From positions 1-56,146 of the forward strand of contig NZ_QQNA01000097.1 of the NCBI RefSeq assembly GCF_003346515.1: 56,146 nt of DNA, written 5' to 3'. The position numbers were made by a program, and so were the translations under genes. Below the pieces are notes generated by a model, which was given only the letters and a program-made list of their open reading frames with translations, did not search any database and was not told where the DNA came from. The first letter of the stretch is position 1, and each line of letters begins with the position of its first letter. Shown here in pieces: positions 50,190 through 56,146 of this stretch. The DNA is from Streptomyces corynorhini. GTDB taxonomy: Bacteria > Actinomycetota > Actinomycetes > Streptomycetales > Streptomycetaceae.

Positions 50190-50978
50190 GTGCTTTCTCG
50201 CCTCTCGCGCCCCACGGCCCTCATCCTCTGCGCCGTCCCGATCGTCGCGCTGTTCGTCGTCGTCGGGGTGGCACCGCTGCCGTACGCCGTGGCGCAGCCG
50301 GGGATGACGGCGAACGTCCTCGGTGCGAACGAGGGCAGGCAGGTCATCACCATCAGCGGCACGGACACCCGCAGGACCGAGGGGCAGCTGCGGATGACGA
50401 CGATCGAGGCGACCGGCCCGTCCACCGACGTCGACTTCGGTGATGTCGTCGAGGGCTGGTTCCGCGCCGACCGCGCCGTACTGCCGCGCGAGGCGGTCTA
50501 CCCGTCGGGCAAGTCCGACAAGGAGATCGAGAAGCGCAACGTCCACGACATGGTCGAATCCCAGAACTCCGCGACGACCGCCGCCCTCGGCTACCTCGGC
50601 AAGGACGCGAAGTCGGTCGACGTCAGCCTCCACCTCGCCGACGTCGGCGGCCCCAGCGCCGGCCTCCTCTTCGCGCTCGGCATCGTCGACAAGCTCGACG
50701 GTGACGGCGCGGGCGGCGATCTCACCGGCGGCCGCACCATCGCGGGTACGGGCACGATCTCCGACGCGGGCGAGGTCGGCGCGGTCGGCGGCGTCTCCCT
50801 CAAGACCCAGGCGGCGGGGCGGGACGGCGCGACGGTCTTCCTCGTCCCGAAGGCGGAGTGCGCGGACGCGCGCAGCGAACTGCCGAAGGGGATGCGGCTG
50901 ATCCCCGTCACCACGCTGAAGGGCGCGGTGACGGCGCTGAAGGCGCTGGAGAAGGACGAGAAGGTCCCGGCCTGCTGA
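50190..50978 (+). CDS. Secreted/membrane S16 (Lon-type) peptidase-like protein
   Basis: 262 residues. An N-terminal signal anchor (ALILCAVPIVALFVVVGVAPLPYAVA) precedes an extracellular domain. The Lon proteolytic fold is seen: ADVGGPSAGLLFALGIVDKL with candidate Ser156, GRTIAGTGTISDAGEVGAVGGV, then Lys205 in SLKTQAA, and VFLVPKAEC. It resembles the YlbL family but lacks a clear PDZ domain. It may cleave envelope substrates. The GTG start has no strong ribosome site, so it may be leaderless. The position resembles a conserved secreted protein next to IclR in S. coelicolor (memory). Confidence 0.85.
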   Translation: MLSRLSRPTALILCAVPIVALFVVVGVAPLPYAVAQPGMTANVLGANEGRQVITISGTDTRRTEGQLRMTTIEATGPSTDVDFGDVVEGWFRADRAVLPREAVYPSGKSDKEIEKRNVHDMVESQNSATTAALGYLGKDAKSVDVSLHLADVGGPSAGLLFALGIVDKLDGDGAGGDLTGGRTIAGTGTISDAGEVGAVGGVSLKTQAAGRDGATVFLVPKAECADARSELPKGMRLIPVTTLKGAVTALKALEKDEKVPAC

Positions 50979-51104
50979 CGACCGCGCGAAGGGGCGCGCC
51001 GTGCACCCCGGACAGCGGACAGCACCCGGACAGCACCCGGACAGCACCCGGACAGCATCCGGACCAGCGCCCGGACAGAGACGCACCGGCGCGGTGCCGT
51101 GTGG

Positions 51105-51452
51105 TCAGAGCCAGCGCTGAGCCGCCTCGACGCAGTCGCCCATGCTGGAGTTGAACGCTACGGCTGCCTGCGGGGCGTGGCGGTGGGTGAGGTTGAGGAC
51201 GCGTTCGAACTGGATGAGGTTCTCCTGCCTGCGGACGCCGCCGCCGATGAGGACGACGTCCCACGGCCGGTCGGTCAGCTGCGCCACGAGGGGTGGTTCG
51301 GACGACTCGTCCGGGGTGATCAGTGCCGTGGCCGTGTCGATGCCGAGTTTCTCGAACCGGGCCATCTCCAGGTCGAGGCCCTTGAGGAGGGCGTCCGCGT
51401 CGACCCCGGGCACGGTATGCGGGTCATATCCAACGATCAGTACGGAAGACAT
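51105..51452 (-). CDS. Conserved hypothetical alpha/beta protein
   Basis: 115 residues: MSSVLIVGYDPHTVPGVDADALL, WDVVLIGGGVRRQENLIQFERVL and VAFNSSMGDCVEAAQRWL. The alternating hydrophobic strands and the VVLIGGGVR turn suggest a small Rossmann-like fold. I do not recognise a family function. A heptamer repeat array lies about 50 bp upstream of its start. Confidence 0.75.
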   Translation of the reverse strand: MSSVLIVGYDPHTVPGVDADALLKGLDLEMARFEKLGIDTATALITPDESSEPPLVAQLTDRPWDVVLIGGGVRRQENLIQFERVLNLTHRHAPQAAVAFNSSMGDCVEAAQRWL

Positions 51453-51500
51453 GCGACCAACCTACTGAAATCCGGCTGCGGCGAGGGGCGTTCCGCACGC

Positions 51501-51626
51501 ATGACGCATGACGCATGACGCATGAGTCACGACGCATGAGTCACGACGCATGAGTCACGACGCATGAGTCACGACGCATGAGTCACGACGCACGACTCAC
51601 GACGCACGACTCACGACGCACGACTC
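51501..51626. repeat. Heptanucleotide array, 18 units
   Basis: From 51501 to 51626 the sequence is exactly periodic with period 7. It has three ATGACGC, then five ATGAGTC-ACGACGC pairs, then ACGACTC alternating with ACGACGC. It lies between the 3' end of the 72-aa gene and the 5' end of the 51105-51452 gene, both on the minus strand. The stop codon of the 72-aa gene straddles its last base. Confidence 0.95.
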
Positions 51627-51843
51627 ATGCGAGGTGGGTTCCCGTGCGCCGTACCACCGGCCTGTTGACGAGCCGCAGCCCCAGCTCGACCAGTGACCAG
51701 CCGAGCCGGATACGCAGGCCGAGAGTGGCGCGTGGGCGCCGTCCGCGTTGTCTGTGCCGTATGCCCCGGCGGAACTCGGCCGCCTCGGCGTGCAGTTCAG
51801 CGGCCAGTAAAGCGTGCAGCTGGAGATGGATGTCGGAGTGCAT
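51625..51843 (-). CDS. Small conserved hypothetical protein
   Basis: 72 residues: MHSDIHLQLHALLAAELHAEAAEF followed by an Arg-rich segment (RRGIRHRQRGRRPRATLGLRIRLG) and GWSLVELGLRLVN. Its start is 11 bp after the stop of the ArsR-type regulator, so it is probably the second gene of that operon. Small Arg-rich proteins of this kind accompany ArsR-type regulators in Streptomyces. Function is unknown. The C-terminus runs into the heptamer array. Confidence 0.6.
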   Translation of the reverse strand: MHSDIHLQLHALLAAELHAEAAEFRRGIRHRQRGRRPRATLGLRIRLGWSLVELGLRLVNRPVVRRTGTHLA

Positions 51844-51854
51844 GGCGGTGGCCT

Positions 51855-52583
51855 TCAGTCTCTGGGGAGTGCGCGGGGGAAGGAGTGCAGGTGGACGCGG
51901 ATCTGGGCCGAATTCTCCGGGGCGGAGTCCGTTCCGCCGCCCGTTCCCGCGTTCGCGTCCGTTCCCGCGTCGGCGTCCGCTTCCTGGTAGCTCTCGACCA
52001 CTTCGTGGAGCTTCTTGTTCATCTCGCGCAGGCGCTCAGGGGTGAGGCGGAGCGTGTAGTCGCTCAGATCCCCGACGTGTGCCCACTCCGAGGGCCAGTC
52101 GCGCAGGGTGCCCAGCCAGGTGGACAGCTCCTGGGTATGGGTGGTGGCGACCTCGTGCAGGAAGAGGTCGGCCGCGCCGCGTACTTCCGGGTCGGTGCTC
52201 TCGTGCAGTTCACGGCTGAAGTGGGTGCCCTGCACCGAGGCTTTCCACCACCGCTCGCGGCCCGTGCCCCGGTCCGGGTCGTCCGCCACGAACCCGTGCG
52301 CGGCGAGCTGGCGCAGGTGATAGCTGGTGGCGCCGCTCGACTCGTGCAGACGTGCGGCCAGTTGGGAGGCGGTGGCGGGGCCGTCGTGGCGCAGTGAGGC
52401 CAGCAGCCGCATGCGCAGCGGGTGGGCCAGCCCGCGCAGCGAGCGCGCGTCGAGGGCGTGGTAACCGGGCTTGGGCTGGGTGGACCCGGGTTCGGCGCCC
52501 TCGGGTTCGGTGGACCCGGGTTCGGTGGGCTGGGGTTCGGCGGACTGGGCCTGGTCGGGTGCGGGCCGGTCGGGTGCGGGCAT
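51855..52583 (-). CDS. ArsR-type winged-helix regulator
   Basis: 242 residues from ATG 52583. A Pro/Glu/Thr-rich N-terminus is followed by a winged helix: LDARSLRGLAHPLRMRLLASLRHDGPATASQLAARLHESSGATSYHLRQLAAHG, then the wing VADDPDRGTGRERWWKAS. The C-terminal half is helical (DLFLHEVATTHTQELSTWLG), as in the longer ArsR/HTH_20 group. No ArsR metal-site Cys pair is visible, so it is probably not a metal sensor. A 21-bp inverted repeat 15 bp upstream of the start is its likely autoregulatory operator. Confidence 0.87.
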   Translation of the reverse strand: MPAPDRPAPDQAQSAEPQPTEPGSTEPEGAEPGSTQPKPGYHALDARSLRGLAHPLRMRLLASLRHDGPATASQLAARLHESSGATSYHLRQLAAHGFVADDPDRGTGRERWWKASVQGTHFSRELHESTDPEVRGAADLFLHEVATTHTQELSTWLGTLRDWPSEWAHVGDLSDYTLRLTPERLREMNKKLHEVVESYQEADADAGTDANAGTGGGTDSAPENSAQIRVHLHSFPRALPRD

Positions 52584-52597
52584 GCCGCTACCGTAGC

Positions 52598-52647
52598 GAC
52601 GCAAAGACTCCGTTGCAACGGGTTCTTTGCAACGGAGTCTTTGCGTC
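52598..52647. promoter_or_regulatory. 21-bp perfect inverted repeat, likely ArsR-type operator
   Basis: The 21-nt arm at 52598-52618 (GACGCAAAGACTCCG then TTGCAA) pairs perfectly with 52627-52647 across an 8-nt loop. Each half contains TTGCAA, and together they sit directly upstream of the regulator's start on the minus strand. It lies between the regulator and the transporter operon. Confidence 0.75.
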
Positions 52648-52684
52648 CGAGTCCCTGCGTCCGAGTCCCTGCGTCCGAGTCCCT
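52643..52684. repeat. Three tandem 14-bp repeats
   Basis: GCGTCCGAGTCCCT repeated at 52643, 52657 and 52671. It overlaps the outer end of the 21-bp inverted repeat, lying between it and the substrate-binding gene. Confidence 0.9.
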
Positions 52685-52705
52685 GCGTGGCTACTCGGTC
52701 GGGCT

Positions 52706-53758
52706 CTACCCGTTCTTGATGAAGCCTTCCTTGATCAGCCACTCCTTCGCCACGGCGTGCGGATCCTGGCCGTCCACGTCCACCCGCCCGTTCAGCTCCT
52801 GGGCGACCTTCGTGTTCAGCCGCTTCGACAGCGGATCGAGCAGCTTCGCGATGGCCGGATACTTCTTGAACGTCGCTGAGTGCACCACGGGCGCCGCGTC
52901 GTAGATCGGGAAGAAGTGCTTGTCGTCCGCGAGGGTGTCGAGGTGGAGCGACTTGATGCGGCCGTCCGTCGTGAAGACCTCGCCCAGCAGGCAGGCGCCC
53001 TTCGAGACCTGGGTGTAGACGATGCCCGCGTCCATCTTCTTGATGTTCGCGGCGGGCAGCTTCATGCCGTACGCCTTCTGCATGCCCGGCAGCCCGTCGT
53101 CGCGCGAGGCGAACTCGTTCTCCACGCAGATCGTCACGGCCGACGGGTCCTTCTTGGCCAGCGCGGCCACGTCGGACAACGTCTTGAGCTTGTACTTCTT
53201 GTTGTTGGCCTGGTTGATGCCCAGCGAGTACGTGTTGTTGAGCGTCGACTGCGGCAGCCAGGTCACCCCGTGCGCGCGGTCGGCGTCGCGCACCGCCTCC
53301 CACTGCTTCTGACCGTTCTCGATCGGCTTCTCGTGGCCCAGATAGGTGATCCAGGCCGTGCCCGTGTACTCGTACATCGCGTCGGCGTCGCCCTTGACGA
53401 TCGACTCACGGGCGCTGATCGAGCCGGGGAGGTTCGTACGGTCCAGGACCTCGGCGCCCGCCGCCTTGAAGATCAGGCCGATCATCTCGCCCAGAATGAT
53501 GTTCTCGCTGAAGTTCTTCGAGGTGACCGTCAGCGAGGCGCCCTTGAGGGGCTGGCCCGCGTCCCGTGGGCCGGGCCGCACGTCGTCGACCATCGGGGAG
53601 CCGCTCTTGAGGCCGCAGCCCGCCAGCCCCACCCCCGTCAGCAGCAGCGCCATCGTGGCGGGCAGGGTCCGCCGGACGAGCCGCGAGCCCGCCGGGGAGC
53701 GGCCCCCCAGGGAGCGCGTCCGTCCGGTGAACCGCTCTGTGAGCCGGGTATGCCGCAT
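52706..53758 (-). CDS. Glycine betaine/quaternary-amine substrate-binding lipoprotein
   Basis: 350 residues, starting in a TGATG overlap with the upstream permease and preceded by GGAGGAG. The lipobox is LTGVGLAGC. The OpuAC/OsmF-type fold shows LTVTSKNFSENIILGEMIGLI, GDADAMYEYTGTAWITYLG, ENEFASRDDGLPGM and HAVAKEWLIKEGFI. It binds a compatible solute outside the membrane for osmoprotection. It is the last gene of the four-gene operon. Confidence 0.92.
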   Translation of the reverse strand: MRHTRLTERFTGRTRSLGGRSPAGSRLVRRTLPATMALLLTGVGLAGCGLKSGSPMVDDVRPGPRDAGQPLKGASLTVTSKNFSENIILGEMIGLIFKAAGAEVLDRTNLPGSISARESIVKGDADAMYEYTGTAWITYLGHEKPIENGQKQWEAVRDADRAHGVTWLPQSTLNNTYSLGINQANNKKYKLKTLSDVAALAKKDPSAVTICVENEFASRDDGLPGMQKAYGMKLPAANIKKMDAGIVYTQVSKGACLLGEVFTTDGRIKSLHLDTLADDKHFFPIYDAAPVVHSATFKKYPAIAKLLDPLSKRLNTKVAQELNGRVDVDGQDPHAVAKEWLIKEGFIKNG

Positions 53759-54600
53759 CACTTCTCCTCCAGCCCACGCGGTGTGAGCATGACTTCCACC
53801 AGCGAGGCCAGCCAGTCCACGATCAGCGCCAGGCACACCGTCAGTACGGAGCCCACGACCAGCACCGGCATCCGCTGCGTCTGGATGCCCGAGGTGATCA
53901 GGTCACCGAGTCCGCCACCGCCGCCGAAGGTCGCGAGCGTCGCCGTACCCACGTTCAGAACGAGCGCCGTCCGTACGCCCGCCAGGATCAGCGGTACGGC
54001 CAGGGGCAGTTCGACCCGCGCCAGCGTGGCCCGCGCCGACATTCCGATGCCCTTGGACGCCTCGACCAGGTTCGGGTCGATGGCGCGCAGCCCGGCCACC
54101 GTGTTGGCGAGGACCGGGAGGATCGCGTAGAGCACCATGCCGGTGATCGCCGTCGACTGCCCGATGCCCAGCCAGATCACCAGCAGCGCCAGCAGACCGA
54201 TCGCCGGGGCCGCCTGCCCCACGTTGGCGATCGCCGTGACCACCGGCGCGGCCTTGCGCAGCCCGCGCCTGGTCAGCGCGGTCCCCAGCGGCAGCGCGAT
54301 GATCAGCACCCAGAAGGTGGAGATCGCCGTCAGCTCGATGTGCTGGCGCAGCCGCAGCGGCACATTGCCGCCCTCCAGGGAGTTCCTGGCGATCGAGTCG
54401 AGCTGGACGTTGCTGATGTACAGCCAGGTCAGCAGCAGGACGATCAGGACCACGGCCGGCACCGTCACCAGCTTGCGCCAGGTGATCCGGCGCTTCGGTC
54501 CGGTGGGCGGCGGGGTGGGTTCCTCCTCCTCTTCCCAGAGCGGCGGGGTCTTCGCGTCCGGTTCGTCGGCCCGGCGCTCCTCCTGAGCGGGGGAACTCAT
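53758..54600 (-). CDS. Quaternary-amine ABC transporter permease
   Basis: 280 residues from ATG 54600, with an ATGA overlap with the ATPase gene. An acidic/Pro N-terminus (EEEEEPTPPPTGP) precedes five to six helices. The BPD_transp_1 region reads IGQSTAITGMVLYAILPVLANTVAGLRAIDPNLVEASKGIGMSA (EAA-like loop). It forms the channel with the permease at the right edge. Confidence 0.92.
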   Translation of the reverse strand: MSSPAQEERRADEPDAKTPPLWEEEEEPTPPPTGPKRRITWRKLVTVPAVVLIVLLLTWLYISNVQLDSIARNSLEGGNVPLRLRQHIELTAISTFWVLIIALPLGTALTRRGLRKAAPVVTAIANVGQAAPAIGLLALLVIWLGIGQSTAITGMVLYAILPVLANTVAGLRAIDPNLVEASKGIGMSARATLARVELPLAVPLILAGVRTALVLNVGTATLATFGGGGGLGDLITSGIQTQRMPVLVVGSVLTVCLALIVDWLASLVEVMLTPRGLEEK

Positions 54601-55952
54601 ACCTCGGCACCGTCCTCCAGCTGCTGACCGCGCTCGTCCTGCTCGCCGCGCCGGTCCTGCGGATCGGTGAGCAGCTCCGCCTGCTCGTGCTGGTGCTCGA
54701 AGGCGGCCAGCCGGTCGGCCTCCAGCATCTCGTGCACCGAGTTCATCAGGGTCTCCATGTCCACCACCCCGATGTACTCGCCGCGCCGCCCGGTCACCGC
54801 CACCCGCCCGCCGCTGTCGGTGAGGACCGCCTCCAGCGCGTCGCGCAGGGTCGCGTCCCTGGTCACCGTGTCGTGCACCAGCTGGCCCGCACGGGCCAGC
54901 GACCCCTTCGCGCGCATCAGATCGCCGCGCCTGAGCCACTTGTACGGGCGGTTCCTGCGGTCGAGCATCAGCAGCTCGTTGTGCGGTCCCGAGCGCAGCT
55001 TGTTGAAGATCGACTGGAGGGGGTCCTCGACGGTCACGGTCGGGAAATCGGCGATCTCCACCTCCCGTACCCGGGTCAGGTTGAGCCGCTTCAGCGCCGC
55101 GCCCGCGCCCACGAAGCCGGAGACGAAGTCGTCCGCCGGGTTGGTGAGGATCGCCTCGGGGGTGTCGAACTGCGCGATGTGCGACTGCTCGCGCAGCACC
55201 GCGATGCGGTCCCCGAGCTTGATCGCCTCGTCGAAGTCGTGCGTGACGAAGACGATCGTCTTGTGCAGCTCGTGCTGGAGCCTGATCAGCTCGTCCTGGA
55301 GATGGTCACGGGTGATCGGGTCGACCGCGCCGAACGGCTCGTCCATCAGCAGTACGGGCGGATCGGCCGCGAGCGCCCGCGCCACGCCCACCCGCTGCTG
55401 CTGGCCGCCCGAGAGCTGGCGCGGGTAGCGGCCGTGGAACTCGCGCGGGTCGAGCCCGACCAGGTCGAGCATCTCCTCGACCCGGTCCTTGACCCGCGAC
55501 TTGGACCAGCCGACCATCTTGGGGACCAGCGCGATGTTCTCGGCGACGGTCATGTGCGGGAACAGCCCGGAAGACTGGATCGCGTAGCCGACCTTGCGGC
55601 GCAGCTTGACCGGGTCGATGTCGGTGACGTCCTCGTCGCCGATCCTGATCCGGCCGCTGGACGGCTCGATCAGCCGGTTGATCATCTTGAGGGTGGTCGA
55701 CTTGCCGCAGCCGGACGGGCCGACCAGGATCACCGTCTCGCCGGGCTTGATCTCCATGTGGACGTTGTCCACAGCCGGTTCCCGGCTGCCCGGGTAGCGC
55801 TTGGTGAGCCCCTCCAGCAGGATCCCGGCTCCCGAACCGGACCCCGAGCCGGACCCGGATCCGGCGTGGGTCCCCAGGCCGCCTTCGGCCCTGGCACCGT
55901 CCTCCGGGTGACTTCCGGCGCCGCCGGTTTCGGAGTCGTAGGTCTCAGACAC
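54597..55952 (-). CDS. Glycine betaine ABC transporter ATPase with CBS domains
   Basis: 451 residues from GTG 55952. The N-terminus has a Gly/Ser repeat (GSGSGSGSGSGAG). The nucleotide-binding domain has Walker A GPSGCGKST, a Q-loop, the signature LSGGQQQR, Walker B LLMDEPFGAVDP and an H-loop HDFDEA. The C-terminal third carries two CBS motifs (VHDTVTRDATLRDALEAVL and GRRGEYIGVVDMETL), the usual ionic-strength or c-di-AMP-sensing part of OpuA/OpuC ATPases. It overlaps genes on both sides. Confidence 0.93.
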   Translation of the reverse strand: MSETYDSETGGAGSHPEDGARAEGGLGTHAGSGSGSGSGSGAGILLEGLTKRYPGSREPAVDNVHMEIKPGETVILVGPSGCGKSTTLKMINRLIEPSSGRIRIGDEDVTDIDPVKLRRKVGYAIQSSGLFPHMTVAENIALVPKMVGWSKSRVKDRVEEMLDLVGLDPREFHGRYPRQLSGGQQQRVGVARALAADPPVLLMDEPFGAVDPITRDHLQDELIRLQHELHKTIVFVTHDFDEAIKLGDRIAVLREQSHIAQFDTPEAILTNPADDFVSGFVGAGAALKRLNLTRVREVEIADFPTVTVEDPLQSIFNKLRSGPHNELLMLDRRNRPYKWLRRGDLMRAKGSLARAGQLVHDTVTRDATLRDALEAVLTDSGGRVAVTGRRGEYIGVVDMETLMNSVHEMLEADRLAAFEHQHEQAELLTDPQDRRGEQDERGQQLEDGAEV

Positions 55953-56146
55953 GGATCCCCCTCGGGATGGTCAGTCGGCCGAGCAGGATGTACGCGGCGT
56001 CGAAGAGCAGGGCGAGGATGACGATGCCGATCGTCCCCGCGAGGACCTGGTTGAGCGCGTTCGCGCTGCCCAGCGAGGCGATTCCGCGGAAGATCTCGTT
56101 GCCGAGCCCCGGCCCGGAGGCGTACGCCGCGATCGCGGCGATGCCC
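55945..56146 (-). CDS. Quaternary-amine ABC transporter permease, partial
   Basis: Only the last 66 codons are inside the window: AIAAYASGPGLGNEIFRGIASL, NQVLAGTIGIVILALLFDAAYILLGRL and TIPRGIRV. It is the C-terminus of a second OpuC-type permease. Its stop overlaps the ATPase start by 8 nt. The start is beyond the right edge. Confidence 0.88.
   Translation of the reverse strand, partial: GIAAIAAYASGPGLGNEIFRGIASLGSANALNQVLAGTIGIVILALLFDAAYILLGRLTIPRGIRV

Noticed and set aside
51501..51626. Heptamer array as a CRISPR array
   Set aside because: There are no spacers, the unit is only 7 bp and no cas genes are nearby.

Overview
This 56 kb window is Streptomyces (or close actinomycete) chromosome. 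The evidence is the very high GC content, frequent GTG and TTG starts, ATGA/GTGA/TGATG start-stop overlaps, and families typical of the genus: DUF3039, HelD, a HemD-winged-helix regulator, CGNR zinc-finger and UTRA/GntR regulators. From about 18.7 kb rightward the order (LLM oxidoreductase, narK, nnaR, acetyltransferase, CGNR protein, ECF sigma and anti-sigma, HelD, small RNA, malic enzyme, HU, MurA, YqgE, DUF3039, sugar ABC importer, hexosaminidase, molybdo-hydroxylase-like operon, tRNA-Cys, MFS, DinB, helicase, IclR, S16-like protein, QAT/OpuC transporter) matches, from memory, the S. coelicolor SCO293x-SCO296x neighbourhood. That synteny could not be checked here.

The left 16 kb is an accessory island. 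A frameshifted tyrosine integrase (+) lies at one end and a decayed inverted integrase tail (-) at the other. Between them lie (i) an orphan polymorphic-toxin tip on the minus strand, a HINT domain plus HNH nuclease, with an overlapping DUF4265 immunity gene; (ii) a large secreted DNRLRE/FG-GAP repeat protein on the minus strand; (iii) an AT-rich divergent promoter region; and (iv) a 2628-residue secreted Rhs/YD-repeat protein with a ricin-type lectin insert, HINT domain and deaminase-fold toxin tip, followed by an overlapping DUF416-like immunity gene.

The most striking observation is that the two HINT segments form a 624-bp, gap-free, near-identical inverted repeat (2225-2848 and 14078-14701). 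Each repeat leads outward into a different toxin plus its own immunity gene. Recombination between the repeats would invert 11.2 kb and move the single Rhs delivery body in frame from the deaminase tip to the HNH tip. This is a plausible invertible toxin switch, or else the product of a past inversion.

The middle holds nitrogen control (narK and nnaR, with a textbook GlnR box), a coupled ECF sigma/anti-sigma pair, the HelD RNA-polymerase recycling factor, a strong candidate structured small RNA with its own intrinsic terminator, central metabolism (malic enzyme), nucleoid protein HU and cell-wall enzyme MurA. A dre-like operator (14/16 match to the DasR consensus) precedes a sugar ABC importer and a GH20 hexosaminidase, which fits aminosugar or chitin-oligosaccharide uptake.

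The right third holds a three-gene molybdo-hydroxylase-like operon whose large subunit lacks the usual catalytic glutamate. It also has a tandem tRNA-Cys array with two insertion-bearing decayed copies, several minisatellites (30-bp and 7-bp units), a 21-bp perfect inverted repeat in front of an ArsR-type regulator, and a quaternary-amine ABC transporter operon that runs off the right edge.
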